From NCBI GenBank assembly GCA_019637435.1, contig JAHBVO010000002.1, forward strand, positions 124,001 through 188,000: a DNA stretch of 64,000 nt, written 5' to 3'. Below, piece after piece: positions 25,217-34,742 of the stretch (within the stretch, counting starts at the first letter, position 1; each line of letters starts with the position of its first letter). The notes beneath the pieces were generated by a model. That model had not been told where the DNA came from, searched no databases, and saw only the letters and a list, made by a program, of their open reading frames with translations. Origin of the DNA: Candidatus Obscuribacterales bacterium. GTDB taxonomy: Bacteria; Cyanobacteriota; Vampirovibrionia; Obscuribacterales; Obscuribacteraceae. Position numbers and translations under genes: made by a program.

Positions 25217-26425
25217 CTACCATTGCCAGGGAACGTTGACGGGTTCATGCTGTCGCTTCGTCAGTCGTTCAATAAAGGCGCGGTATTCGTCGCGCTGACC
25301 CTGCAGTATCGCCAGAGCCTCCGCGCTGGTTGGCACTTCAATCATAGGTGATTGCGCAAGTCTCAGGTCTCGAACTCCCTGAATCAATGGCGGATTCGTC
25401 ACCGGCTGAACTCTGGGGTTAACTGCCTTATCGAATTTCTGAATCAGGGAGGTTATGAGTTCTTGCCCTCTGGCACTGGTTGCCTGGAGGCGGGCTAGCA
25501 GGAGATTTTCAGGGCGCATCTCCTTTATGCTTTTCATGATCTCGGACACTGAGCCGGCACTCAGATACTGGTTTGCTAGCTCCAGCAGCTCGGTCTCCCC
25601 GAAGAGTCCGGCGTTATCGCGCACATTCTCCAGGTCTTTGCGAAAGTCATCGTACAGTCCCAGGTTGAAGTTGATCAGCGCGCGAGCTCCGTGTGCCGCC
25701 GGGTTGAATGGTAACCAACGCAAGACGTCATCAACGGCAGCACGCGCCAGGTCGTAGCGGCGCTGGTCATAGAGGTCGAAACAATATCCGGAGAGGTATG
25801 AAATTCGTTTTTCTGGTTTGAAATATCGAATTTTCTCAATCCACGTTTTATGTAAACGCGCGGATAGTTCCGAAAGTCCATTTTGAGTGACAAGCGGCAG
25901 GTCGTAAGAAATCAGCTGCAACGACTTCGCGAATCCAAGTTGAGCAAAGTCTCGATCATCAGCCTTTGACGATGCAAGGCGCAAAGTCAACAACTCCGGA
26001 AGCTGCGAGATAATGGACATCGTTCCGCCGCGTAGATTTTCGCCTGCTGCTTCGAGGTAAGTCAGCTTCGGCATATTCAACAGCATGGAGAAACCGTCAT
26101 CGCCAGCCACGGTTGACACGATGTGCAAACCGGATAGCTGCGTTAATCCGCTCAGGTGGCGAAGACCCTCGCTGCCAACTGCGGCGTTGTCGAGCGCCAA
26201 CCAATCGAGCGACTTCAGTTTGCCAATGTGTTTCAAACCATCGTTTGAAATTCGCGTGTCGAGGAGGTGAAGCTCCTTCAACTTTGTGCAGCGCGAAATC
26301 AACTCGGCACCTTCATCGGTCACCCCGGGACCATAAATCACCAGGCTTCGGAAATTGGGCAGGTCATCGATGCGTTTTTGAAGATCGTTGTCTGTCCACG
26401 TGCCGATGAACGCGTCAATTGCCAT
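25217..26425 (-). CDS. Leucine-rich-repeat protein with helical C-terminal domain
   Basis: A 402-residue protein without signal peptide or membrane helix. Residues about 25-190 hold roughly seven 23-25-residue leucine-rich repeats of the form LKELHLLDTRISNDGLKHIGK. The central and C-terminal part (about 200-330) is helical and TPR-like (YDQRRYDLARAAVDDVLRWL, NPAAHGARALINFNLGLYDD). It ends in a linker with a terminal helix. The repeat type (L-x-x-T-x-I-[ST]-[DN]-x-G-L) is the same as in the two LRR kinases directly downstream on the opposite strand, 131 bases away. It is probably an intracellular interaction partner or a kinase-less relative. Confidence 0.75.
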   Translation of the reverse strand: MAIDAFIGTWTDNDLQKRIDDLPNFRSLVIYGPGVTDEGAELISRCTKLKELHLLDTRISNDGLKHIGKLKSLDWLALDNAAVGSEGLRHLSGLTQLSGLHIVSTVAGDDGFSMLLNMPKLTYLEAAGENLRGGTMSIISQLPELLTLRLASSKADDRDFAQLGFAKSLQLISYDLPLVTQNGLSELSARLHKTWIEKIRYFKPEKRISYLSGYCFDLYDQRRYDLARAAVDDVLRWLPFNPAAHGARALINFNLGLYDDFRKDLENVRDNAGLFGETELLELANQYLSAGSVSEIMKSIKEMRPENLLLARLQATSARGQELITSLIQKFDKAVNPRVQPVTNPPLIQGVRDLRLAQSPMIEVPTSAEALAILQGQRDEYRAFIERLTKRQHEPVNVPWQW

Positions 26426-26556
26426 AACGCAGCCTCCATAAGTCTGTGGGACTCCACGATGGTCGATATACCCAAATTCTGGCTGATTTCAGGCTTCTGT
26501 GACTGTGTGTAAATGGGAATAATGGAGAGGAGTATGCTGACCGCGAAATTGTTTTT

Positions 26557-28986
26557 ATGTCAGACGTCAGAAATGTGTGTCCAAAGTGTCGGCGACCGCT
26601 CAGCGCGGATGGCTCAATCACGCAGTGGATTGCATTGTGTAGCTGTGACAGTGCACCACGAGCGGTGCCTGCCGCTGAAGAGTTGGAACCTGTAAACCTC
26701 TGCCTGAAGTGCGGTAAGCGCAGTGCTGCTGGTCGCGCTGGTAGTTTCACTCAGTGGATTCTCAGAAGTGATACGTGCGTCTGCGAAGCTCCTCAACTTG
26801 CCTCGGCAATTGATTCAGCCGTGGCCGCGAACTTATCTATGGCGCAGGCTGCAAGTTCTAAAGATCCGGAGGTTGAAGAGGACGAACTAAGACTCGACCC
26901 GGAAACTTTTCCGCTCGCTCGCTACAAACCACTTGAGTTACTTGGCCAAGGATCTTCAGGGAGTGTTTATCGATGTCGCGACCGTCTTCTCGGAAAGCAA
27001 GTTGCTGTCAAATGTTTAAACGCTCTCACTCCCCAGCAGTTAATCTCGTTTCAGCAGGAGGCTAGGGCGACTAGCTTATTGACTCATCCTGGTGTTGTCT
27101 CCGTTATGGATTTCGGCAGTACCGCAGATGGTGTTCCTTTCATGGTGCTGGAGTATTTTGCAGGTCAAAGCCTGCAGCACCTATTAGAAACACACGGACC
27201 ATTGTCTCAGAGACTAGCTCTTCAGCTGTTTGTCCGCATCGTCGAAGCTCTTAAGTATGCTCACTCAAAAAATGTTCTTCATCGCGACCTGAAGAGTTCG
27301 AATATTCTCTTGAGCTTAAATGATGATGACCAATTCGATGTCCGAATTATAGACTTTGGCATTGCTTCCGTTAAGGACACAAATCAAAATGGCACCGCTT
27401 CCGGTGGCGAATCCATAATCGGGACACCGGCTTATATGGCGCCTGATCAGGCACGAGGATTGCCTTTCGATGAGCGTTCCGAGATCTACAACCTGGGTTG
27501 CGTGATGTTTGAAGCGCTCACGGGGAGACCGCCATTTTTAAGCGAAACTGCTCTGGAAACTATTCGCATGCATGCTCAGGAGAAGGTTCCCGCCTTGAGC
27601 GAGATTCGCCCCGACCTCAATTTCGACTCCCGTCTCCAGTCGCTAATTTCTAAATGTTTGGAAAAGGAACCGGCTAATCGATTTCAATCGATGGCGGATT
27701 TACTCTCGGCTTTAGAGTCTCTGCAATTGAAGTCTGCAACCGATAGCGCGTCAAATGAACGGAGAAGCGCCGGCCGTCAGAATCCGTATGTCGCGGTTGC
27801 TGCCGTACTTCTCTTTTTCTCGGGTTTGCTAGTTCTTTTTGCGATGAAGCAAAACGTCGATCGCAAGTCGCAGAGCGAGCAACAACTCGCGTCGCAGAAG
27901 GCTGCGAAGTTACGAGTTGAAAGCTCCGCCGCTCGACTATCGAATCTATTTCAGGAAGATAACGGAAACTTCTGGTCCACGAGCGAACAGATCACGGACG
28001 ACGACATCGTGGCTCTTTGTCGGAAACGAGGGGATTCCATAAAGTGTCTGACCCTTCATTCTCTTGCTCTGGATCCGAAGGTCCGAATCTCGAAGAGAGG
28101 CTGGGGAGCGTTGGCAAGGACAAATGTCACCGAGCTCTTTCTAAGTGAATACGGACTGACTGATGATGACCTTCAGTACATTGCAAAAATCAAGTCGCTC
28201 GTTGACCTCAACATCGGTCGAAACAAAATTTCTAACAGGGGCATTGCTTATCTCGCTAATCACCCGGCGTTAGGCTCACTGACCTTGTCCGGCACTCTAG
28301 TGGACGATCTGTGCATAGACACGATAAAAACTATACCGGGTCTTCGTCATCTCGATATAGAGGATACCCAGCTCAGTGACATTGGCTTAAAAGGTCTCAG
28401 GAACTCGCCATTGTCATCGCTGAGCATCGGCTCAACTAAAGTCACTGATGCGGGAATGCAATTTATAGCTGAGATGCCTGGCTTACGGAGTCTCTACCTG
28501 GAGCACCTCAATTTGACTGATGAGGGATTGCGGCATCTAGCTCGCCTGCCGCTCTCTCGTTTATCGGTCGATTCGCAGGCGAATTTTGACGACTCATCGC
28601 TTCAACTTATCGTGAACTCTTTTCCTAATCTAACGGTTTTGCTCTTGAGTGAAACCAAAGTTACCGGCCGGGGCCTGCGGCTGTTGCCTCAGCTCAAAGA
28701 ACTCGAGAGGCTTTCCTGCATCAACCTTCGACTTACTGACGAGACTGCAGCGCCGATTTTTCAATTGAAGAAATTAAACGACCTGTCGATCTCAATCAAC
28801 AAAATTACGGACAAATCAGTTTTAAAAATGGCGGAGCTTCCAGAGCTTGAAGTTGTTGTGCTTAGTGATTGCCCAGTCACAGAGAAAGGCTTGGCGCGTC
28901 TGCGCGCGCGTAAAATTCGATATGAAGTTACCCAAACACCGAGTTCAGGCTACGAGATCATAGATATGTTTGGCGACTCTGACTAG
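26557..28986 (+). CDS. Membrane Ser/Thr kinase with N-terminal TQWI zinc-type modules and C-terminal LRRs
   Basis: An 809-residue receptor-like kinase. Two cysteine modules open it: CPKCRRPLSADGSITQWI plus CxC (8-30), and CLKCGK to GSFTQWI plus CVC (49-76). The kinase domain spans about 123-390, with GQGSSGSVY, Lys152, HRDLKSSN (Asp244), DFG at 266-268 and GTPAYMAPDQ. It appears catalytically complete. One transmembrane helix at about 410-430 is followed by a charged linker and about ten leucine-rich repeats, which would lie outside the cytoplasm. No Shine-Dalgarno sequence precedes ATG 26557. A good site upstream instead fits an out-of-frame ATG at 26534. The tandem paralogue follows 85 bases downstream. 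Confidence 0.88.
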   Translation: MSDVRNVCPKCRRPLSADGSITQWIALCSCDSAPRAVPAAEELEPVNLCLKCGKRSAAGRAGSFTQWILRSDTCVCEAPQLASAIDSAVAANLSMAQAASSKDPEVEEDELRLDPETFPLARYKPLELLGQGSSGSVYRCRDRLLGKQVAVKCLNALTPQQLISFQQEARATSLLTHPGVVSVMDFGSTADGVPFMVLEYFAGQSLQHLLETHGPLSQRLALQLFVRIVEALKYAHSKNVLHRDLKSSNILLSLNDDDQFDVRIIDFGIASVKDTNQNGTASGGESIIGTPAYMAPDQARGLPFDERSEIYNLGCVMFEALTGRPPFLSETALETIRMHAQEKVPALSEIRPDLNFDSRLQSLISKCLEKEPANRFQSMADLLSALESLQLKSATDSASNERRSAGRQNPYVAVAAVLLFFSGLLVLFAMKQNVDRKSQSEQQLASQKAAKLRVESSAARLSNLFQEDNGNFWSTSEQITDDDIVALCRKRGDSIKCLTLHSLALDPKVRISKRGWGALARTNVTELFLSEYGLTDDDLQYIAKIKSLVDLNIGRNKISNRGIAYLANHPALGSLTLSGTLVDDLCIDTIKTIPGLRHLDIEDTQLSDIGLKGLRNSPLSSLSIGSTKVTDAGMQFIAEMPGLRSLYLEHLNLTDEGLRHLARLPLSRLSVDSQANFDDSSLQLIVNSFPNLTVLLLSETKVTGRGLRLLPQLKELERLSCINLRLTDETAAPIFQLKKLNDLSISINKITDKSVLKMAELPELEVVVLSDCPVTEKGLARLRARKIRYEVTQTPSSGYEIIDMFGDSD

Positions 28987-29071
28987 AGGAAATGAAACTC
29001 ATCTCGCTATCGGCCTTGATTATTTGCACCTGGGAATATGTATGGTTCTATCTTGATTTTGAGTTTGTGTT

Positions 29072-31489
29072 ATGACCGACGGTAAAAACATCTGTCCAAA
29101 ATGCCGACGTCCGCGCAGCGCGGATGGCTCAATAACGCAATGGATTTCGCTCTGCACTTGCGAATTGAATGCGGTCAGTACTCCGCTGGATGCGACGAGT
29201 GCGCCGGCTGTCCACCTATGTGCCCAGTGCGGGAAACGTTCTTCGGCCGGTCGCGCCGGAAGCTTCACTCAGTGGATATTGAGAAGCGACATCTGTTCTT
29301 GTGCAATTCCCGAGTTTGAAACCGCCGTCAATCATTCTGCACGAAAACCGTTAACTGATGGCGAGTCTTCCTCGCGAGTCGAAGAAGAGGAGTTGGAACT
29401 CGACCCGGATACGTTTCCTCTGGAACGGTACAAGGCGGTGGCTATAGTTGGTCAGGGCGCTGCTGGAACGGTTTATCGCTGCAGGGATCGGCTACTCGGT
29501 AAGTGGGTCGCGATTAAGTGTCTCAGAGCTATCACCCCGGATCAACTTGTTGCGTTTCAAAACGAAGCTCGCGCGACCAGCCTTTTGAATCATCCAGGTG
29601 TAGTAAGAATATTGGATTTTGGTAGCACCGCAGGCGGTGCTCCGTTTATGGTGATGGAACTCGTGCGCGGCGAAAGTATCAAGTCACTTCTCGAAACCAA
29701 CGGTCCATCTAGCGAATCCGTCGCCATTCCAATCTTCATTCGTATTGCTGAGGCTCTGGAACACGCTCATGCCAGAAACGTTTTTCACCGTGACTTAAAG
29801 AGTTCGAACATAATTCTGATAAACAATGACGGGCAAAATCCCGATGTTCGCATAATTGATTTTGGTGTTGCTGCTGTCAAACATTTGACTCAGGAACCGA
29901 CCATTCATCAAGGAAGGACAATCGTTGGAACTCCACTATATATGTCGCCGGATCAAGCTCGTGGACTGGCTTTTGATGAGCGTTCCGAAGTTTACAACCT
30001 GGGATGTGTGATGTTTGAAATGCTCACAGGTCGTCTCCCTTTCGACGGTGAAACGGCTATGGAGATTATAGGCAAGCACGCGAGCGAAAAACCTCCTCGC
30101 CTGACCGACGTCAACGAAGACTACCAGGCGAGCCCGGAAATAGAATCACTTGTGGCGAAGTGTTTGGAGAAGGAGCCTGATCAGCGCTTCCAATCAATGT
30201 CTGACTTGATTGCGGCACTGAAGACCATCGACCCTCAAATTAGAGAGAGCGAACCTGCGAAGTCCAACCAGGGCCGTTTCAAAAAAGTCGGCGCATGGGT
30301 TGCGATCATTTCATCGCTTATGGCAGTCGTATGCCTTTTTTACTTCCAACATAAAAGCGAAAGTGAGATAAGTGAAGTAGCTCGCTCAAAGGTTATTGCT
30401 CGAAAGGCTGAGAATGAGCGAGTACGGCAAGCCTCCAGGAATTTCAATCAGGTTTTTACCTACCACGCCGACAATCAATACTGGTCGCCTGTTGGACAGG
30501 TTACTGATGACGACCTGGTTGCTTTATCAAAGTATCGTAGCAAAGAAGTGAAGTCTATCTGGTTCTTTTCCGACACTTTAGATGGGCTTGCTGATTCAGT
30601 ATCGAAACGAGGCTGGCAGGCTCTTTCTCGTATGCCGCTTGAAAGATTGCATTTTCAGAACGTGGAGATCGATGACTCTGTAATTCGCTACGTGGCTAAA
30701 ATTACTTCGCTACATACACTTATCTTCAACGAGAATTCTTTCTCGGATCGTGGTGTCGAATACCTTGCCAATTCACCTTCTCTGCAATCTTTGTCATTCT
30801 TCGGAGTACCCCTCACGGATGAGAGTGGAAAGTATTTTCGGACTATGAAAAAGCTTCGCACGCTTAGTCTAGTAAGTACGAATTTTGGAGATCAAGGCGT
30901 CGAATACTTGAAGAACACCGACATCAGTGACTTAAATCTGGACGATTCCAAGATTACTGATGAATGCGCTCAGTCACTTTCGCAAATGCAAAAATTGAAA
31001 GCGGTGCGTCTGGGACGCACGCAGTTTACGGGCAGCGGGATTAGAAAGTTAGAGAGTCTGCCACTTGATGCGCTGACTATAGACGGTCTCAATGGTATTA
31101 CAGACGATACTATGGATTTTATAGTGACAACCTTTCCTTATCTAACCATGCTCAATATGGATGAGATCAAGTTAGGCTCAACAGCCTGGAATAGGCTGGC
31201 CTCTTTGAAGGGACTTAAGTCTTTATCTGTGGCTAACTCAAATCTGACTGACGAAACCATGGCGCCAATTTTGCTGCTTCCCAAGCTGGAAGTGTTGACT
31301 CTGGCGGGGACTCAAATCTCGGATAAATCGCTTGCGAAGCTGGCAGAGATGCCGCGACTCCGTTTCCTGGAGCTGAGAAACTGCAGCGAAATTACAGAAG
31401 CTGGATTAGAGCCATTGAAGCGGAAGCACATCAGATATGCTTCGAAGTTGGCAACCGTTGATAAAACCAATTCGATTGTTGGCGATTAG
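29072..31489 (+). CDS. Membrane Ser/Thr kinase with TQWI modules and LRRs (paralogue 2)
   Basis: An 805-residue paralogue of the preceding kinase with the same order. Cysteine modules 1 (CPKC to CTC, 8-30) and 2 (CAQC to CSC, 50-77) are each built around SITQWI or SFTQWI. The kinase domain has GQGAAGTVY, Lys149, HRDLKSSN (Asp241) and DFG at 263-265. A helix at about 406-425 is followed by a linker (VTDDDLVALSKYRSK) and about ten leucine-rich repeats. All catalytic residues are present. No ribosome binding site is seen before ATG 29072. Its end overlaps by 4 bases the end of the convergent MshEN gene. The modules and kinase domain are closer to paralogue 1 than the LRRs are, suggesting tandem duplication followed by divergence of the sensor. 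Confidence 0.88.
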   Translation: MTDGKNICPKCRRPRSADGSITQWISLCTCELNAVSTPLDATSAPAVHLCAQCGKRSSAGRAGSFTQWILRSDICSCAIPEFETAVNHSARKPLTDGESSSRVEEEELELDPDTFPLERYKAVAIVGQGAAGTVYRCRDRLLGKWVAIKCLRAITPDQLVAFQNEARATSLLNHPGVVRILDFGSTAGGAPFMVMELVRGESIKSLLETNGPSSESVAIPIFIRIAEALEHAHARNVFHRDLKSSNIILINNDGQNPDVRIIDFGVAAVKHLTQEPTIHQGRTIVGTPLYMSPDQARGLAFDERSEVYNLGCVMFEMLTGRLPFDGETAMEIIGKHASEKPPRLTDVNEDYQASPEIESLVAKCLEKEPDQRFQSMSDLIAALKTIDPQIRESEPAKSNQGRFKKVGAWVAIISSLMAVVCLFYFQHKSESEISEVARSKVIARKAENERVRQASRNFNQVFTYHADNQYWSPVGQVTDDDLVALSKYRSKEVKSIWFFSDTLDGLADSVSKRGWQALSRMPLERLHFQNVEIDDSVIRYVAKITSLHTLIFNENSFSDRGVEYLANSPSLQSLSFFGVPLTDESGKYFRTMKKLRTLSLVSTNFGDQGVEYLKNTDISDLNLDDSKITDECAQSLSQMQKLKAVRLGRTQFTGSGIRKLESLPLDALTIDGLNGITDDTMDFIVTTFPYLTMLNMDEIKLGSTAWNRLASLKGLKSLSVANSNLTDETMAPILLLPKLEVLTLAGTQISDKSLAKLAEMPRLRFLELRNCSEITEAGLEPLKRKHIRYASKLATVDKTNSIVGD

Positions 31490-31782
31490 TCTTTCTTGGG
31501 TTTGTTGATCAATTCTGTCAGCGAATCGATGATCACCTTGTCGGCTTTATGTTGCCAGTCGAGCGCTGTAAGCAATTCCGATCTGGACATCAGACCCTTG
31601 GACAAGATCAGCTCGCCTAGCGGCTTACCTGAATGCTCCTGCTCTTTGATCAAGTCTTCCAGTTGGTTGACGTTTATTTTTCCGTGCTTCAAAAGAATTT
31701 CGCCGAGCTTCTCGGGACGAGTGAGAATATCCCACTTTTCTTCTTCGCTAAGACCGAACTGAACAGATTCTTGCTCGCTCAT
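31486..31782 (-). CDS. Stand-alone MshEN-type (GspE N-terminal) domain protein
   Basis: A 98-residue protein that is essentially one MshEN/T2SSE_N domain. Two successive units, LGEILLKHGKINVNQLEDLI-KEQ and LGELILSKGLMSRSELLTAL-DWQ, fit the LGxxL...G...L..L..Q pattern of the c-di-GMP-binding N-domains of MshE/PilB/GspE ATPases. No ATPase follows. The short C-terminal helix (VIIDSLTELINKP) is unassigned. It may be a small c-di-GMP receptor or an adaptor. A perfect 12-base palindrome (AGGTTTAAACCT, 31785-31796) covers its ribosome-binding region. Its stop overlaps that of the second LRR kinase. Confidence 0.75.
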   Translation of the reverse strand: MSEQESVQFGLSEEEKWDILTRPEKLGEILLKHGKINVNQLEDLIKEQEHSGKPLGELILSKGLMSRSELLTALDWQHKADKVIIDSLTELINKPKKD

Positions 31783-31904
31783 ATAGGTTTAAACCTCACT
31801 GTGCGTTTCTCATTGTATGGCTAAAGGCGGCGTTGAGGCGGTTCAGGTTAGAGAATTCGAATCTTGAAAAGTCGAGGAGCTGAACCGTGGTTGCCGGTTA
31901 CTGG

Positions 31905-32876
31905 CTAGGCAGTCGCTGGTTTGATCACTTTGGGACGCTTAGCCTGTATTTCACGCCAGTATGCAAGCAGGGCGCTGGCGTTGAAAATTGATGAATATGT
32001 TCCGGAGATGATTCCAATCAACATCGCAAACACGAAGTCTTTGGTAGTGACTCCGCCCAGGAAGTACAGACTTGCCAGAGTGAAGATAACCGTCAGTGAT
32101 GTTGCCAGAGAGCGGAAAAGCGTCTGATTGACACTGTCATTGGCAACGTCGCCAAACGATCTCTTGCGCTCTTCTCCGGTTTTTGGATCTTTGTATTTCG
32201 CTCCAACATATTTGGCGTTCTCGCGAATTCTGTCGAATACGACGATGGTGTCGTGAACGGAGAATCCGATGACGGTCAGGATCGCCGAAATAAACAAGCT
32301 ATCGACTTCGGTGCCCATGAATTTGCCGAATAGTGCGTAGAAGCCGACCAGCACGATTACATCGTGGAAGAGCGCGGCAATCGCACAAAGTGCGTAGTCG
32401 AACTGGTAGCGATAAGAGATGTACGCGACCATACAGGCGAGCGTGACGAACAGGGCTAAAAGACCGTTAGTTAGCAATTCCGGACCGATGGTTGCTGTTA
32501 CTTTATCGACCGAGAGCGCCTGGAATGGACCGCATTGTTTTTCAAGCTCGGTGTCGAGTCTTTTCTTTTCAGCCTCGTCGTCGATTGCCTTGGTGCGCAT
32601 GACGATTACTTCTTTCCCTGAAATAAACGCTTTCTGAACTTGCGATCCATGAAGGTCTACTTCTTCAAGAACGTGGCGAACTTGGTCGAGCTCGAGCGGT
32701 TTTTCAAATTGGTATTGAAGAATCGAACCGCCGGTGAAGTCAATTCCCGGTTTCAACGGTGCGCCGAATGTCATCATGCAGAGGATGATTCCGACTACTC
32801 CTGGAATTGTCAGAAGCGCCGAAATGCCAAACCAGATTTTTCTGTATTTAACGATGTCTACGTGTGGAAGTTTCAC
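31905..32876 (-). CDS. secF: Protein translocase subunit SecF
   Basis: A 323-residue SecF, the smaller part of the SecDF membrane complex that uses the proton gradient to pull exported proteins out of SecYEG. One N-terminal helix, then PGIDFTGGSILQYQF in the periplasmic domain. Five further helices form the RND-like half, containing VIGFSVHDTIVVFDRIREN and SLATSLTVIFTLASLYFLGG. The start overlaps the secD stop by 4 bases (ATGA type), indicating translational coupling. Confidence 0.97.
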   Translation of the reverse strand: MKLPHVDIVKYRKIWFGISALLTIPGVVGIILCMMTFGAPLKPGIDFTGGSILQYQFEKPLELDQVRHVLEEVDLHGSQVQKAFISGKEVIVMRTKAIDDEAEKKRLDTELEKQCGPFQALSVDKVTATIGPELLTNGLLALFVTLACMVAYISYRYQFDYALCAIAALFHDVIVLVGFYALFGKFMGTEVDSLFISAILTVIGFSVHDTIVVFDRIRENAKYVGAKYKDPKTGEERKRSFGDVANDSVNQTLFRSLATSLTVIFTLASLYFLGGVTTKDFVFAMLIGIISGTYSSIFNASALLAYWREIQAKRPKVIKPATA

Positions 32877-34432
32877 AGCTTTGTAGCCTCCCCTGTCATT
32901 ATTTGCTGGCTATCAGTTTTTTTTTCATTGCCTTTGCGATCGTACTTATGTCCAAACAGACCCACCTTTCTCGGGATCAAGTGGAGCAAAGTTCGTGTCG
33001 CAGTGATTGCGGTAAACATAGATACTGCGACACCGAGCGCCAGGGTGACTGCAAAACCTTTGACCACCGAGGTGCCGAACATCATCAACACCGCGCAGGC
33101 GATCAAACTGTTTGCGTTACTGTCCCAGATTGCGGAGAACGCCAGTTTAAAGCCAGTCTCAATGGCTGTGTAGAGTGATTTTCCGTTATCCAATTCCTCT
33201 TTCGTTCGTTCAAAAATGAGAATGTTGGCGTCGACCGCCATACCGATAGAGAGAATGAAACCCGCAATACCAGCCAGTGTTAGCGTAACCGGTATGTATG
33301 CAAATATCGCCAGTGTCGCGATCGTGTAGAGAATGAGCGCTACGTCTGCTACTACGCCGGGCAGCCCGTAGAGCACGATCATGAAGATCATGACGGCTGC
33401 GATACCGATAAGACCGGCAATCAAACTCTTGTCGATTGAGTCTTGTCCGAGTGTGGCGCCGACAGTTCTTTCTTCCAAAATAGTGATGGGAACTGGCAGA
33501 GCACCTGCGTTCAGCTTGACGGCCAGGTCGACTGCTTGATCCTTCGTGAATGAACCTGTGATTTCACCATGGCCACCGAGAATCGGTTCGCGAACGGTCA
33601 CGCCGTTGTACTCAGCGACGGACATCGGGCGTCCATCAGCTCCACGCTCGGTTGGTTCACCATCGAGGAAAATGCCGATTTGTTGTCCGACGAGACGTTT
33701 CGTGAGAGCGCCGAATTTTTTCGCGCCTTCATCTTTGAATTCGAAGTTGACGTGCCATGTGCTGCCACCAGCCATGGGTGTGGCTTGCGCGCGTTTGAAG
33801 TCAGCACCTGTCAGTTTGCAGTCTTTCCAAACTCGCATGCCGTTTTCAACTGCCATCTCTTTGAACTCGAGCAAAGCGGTAGTCCCGATGCGGTCCTTCG
33901 CTTGCTGCGGATCTTTGATACCAGGCATTTCAACAATCAGTCTGTCCTTGCCGGCGCGTTGCACCATCGTCTCAGCGACGCCCAAGCTGTTGATACGGTT
34001 GTTGATAACGGTTTCAACGCCGTTCATGACCTGAGGCGTAATCTCTGGCACCTGGGGCGGTGCCGGGTTGGCTCTAAGCAAAAGTTGGGAACCGCCACGA
34101 AGGTCGAGACCCAACTTCAAGCTTGTGAAAAGGCAGTAGTCCTTTTTGTCCCAGGGCGCTGTGAAGTGCGTGAGAATTTGAATGTTGTTCGCTTTGCCGG
34201 CGTTCTCTTTTTCTTGCTTGAGCGCATGCTCTTGAGCGTAGAAGTTCATCTTGTCCCAGCCTGGCAGCTGAGTGACGCGCTTTTCCACTTCAGCCGCCAC
34301 TTCAGACGGAGGAAGATCGCCGAGACGCTGCCATTCTTTGACGGTCTCGCTCGGCGCGATCTGGAAGAGGGTGGTCATGGACAAAACGAATGCAAGCAAT
34401 ACTGCAAACGGTTTCCAGTCTAATTTAGGCAA
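32873..34432 (-). CDS. secD: Protein translocase subunit SecD
   Basis: A 519-residue SecD. The start is uncertain. TTG at 34432 is preferred because GGGAGG lies five bases upstream and the first helix (KPFAVLLAFVLSMTTLF) then follows at once; the frame also offers ATG 34468 with a weak site. Family features: GLDLRGGSQLLL after helix 1, the long periplasmic P1 region including ERPGIKDP-like EMPGIKDPQQ, GEITGSFT, and the RND half with AGFILSIGMAVDANILIFERTKEEL and DSNANSLIACAVL. It works with SecF, encoded immediately downstream. yajC is not adjacent. Confidence 0.96.
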   Translation of the reverse strand: MPKLDWKPFAVLLAFVLSMTTLFQIAPSETVKEWQRLGDLPPSEVAAEVEKRVTQLPGWDKMNFYAQEHALKQEKENAGKANNIQILTHFTAPWDKKDYCLFTSLKLGLDLRGGSQLLLRANPAPPQVPEITPQVMNGVETVINNRINSLGVAETMVQRAGKDRLIVEMPGIKDPQQAKDRIGTTALLEFKEMAVENGMRVWKDCKLTGADFKRAQATPMAGGSTWHVNFEFKDEGAKKFGALTKRLVGQQIGIFLDGEPTERGADGRPMSVAEYNGVTVREPILGGHGEITGSFTKDQAVDLAVKLNAGALPVPITILEERTVGATLGQDSIDKSLIAGLIGIAAVMIFMIVLYGLPGVVADVALILYTIATLAIFAYIPVTLTLAGIAGFILSIGMAVDANILIFERTKEELDNGKSLYTAIETGFKLAFSAIWDSNANSLIACAVLMMFGTSVVKGFAVTLALGVAVSMFTAITATRTLLHLIPRKVGLFGHKYDRKGNEKKTDSQQIMTGEATKL

Positions 34433-34742
34433 GGAGCCTCCCAGGCATTGCTGCCTTCTGACGTTCATTTCCAAGAAGGAAGAGTGACGAAGCTACAGAG
34501 TAGGCAACAACAGTCCGCCAACTATGTAGTCAACACCAGATTTTAACCGTTCTTTCAATTCCTAAGGATCAATATACAATAGGATCTGCTCTAATCTTCT
34601 TTCATCTCGCCGCGCGTGCGAGCTCGAAGCGCTCTATGTCCGACGGTTGGCAGCTCCGCTCTAAGATACGCGCCGTTACCAAAGCGCCAGAATTTGCTCA
34701 GGCGCACTTCTGTGCTCTTTGAGGATTGTTGAACAGTTGCGT

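Noticed and set aside
33569..34423. 284-codon frame opposite secD
   Set aside because: secD is unmistakable on the other strand; the long frame follows from its codon bias.
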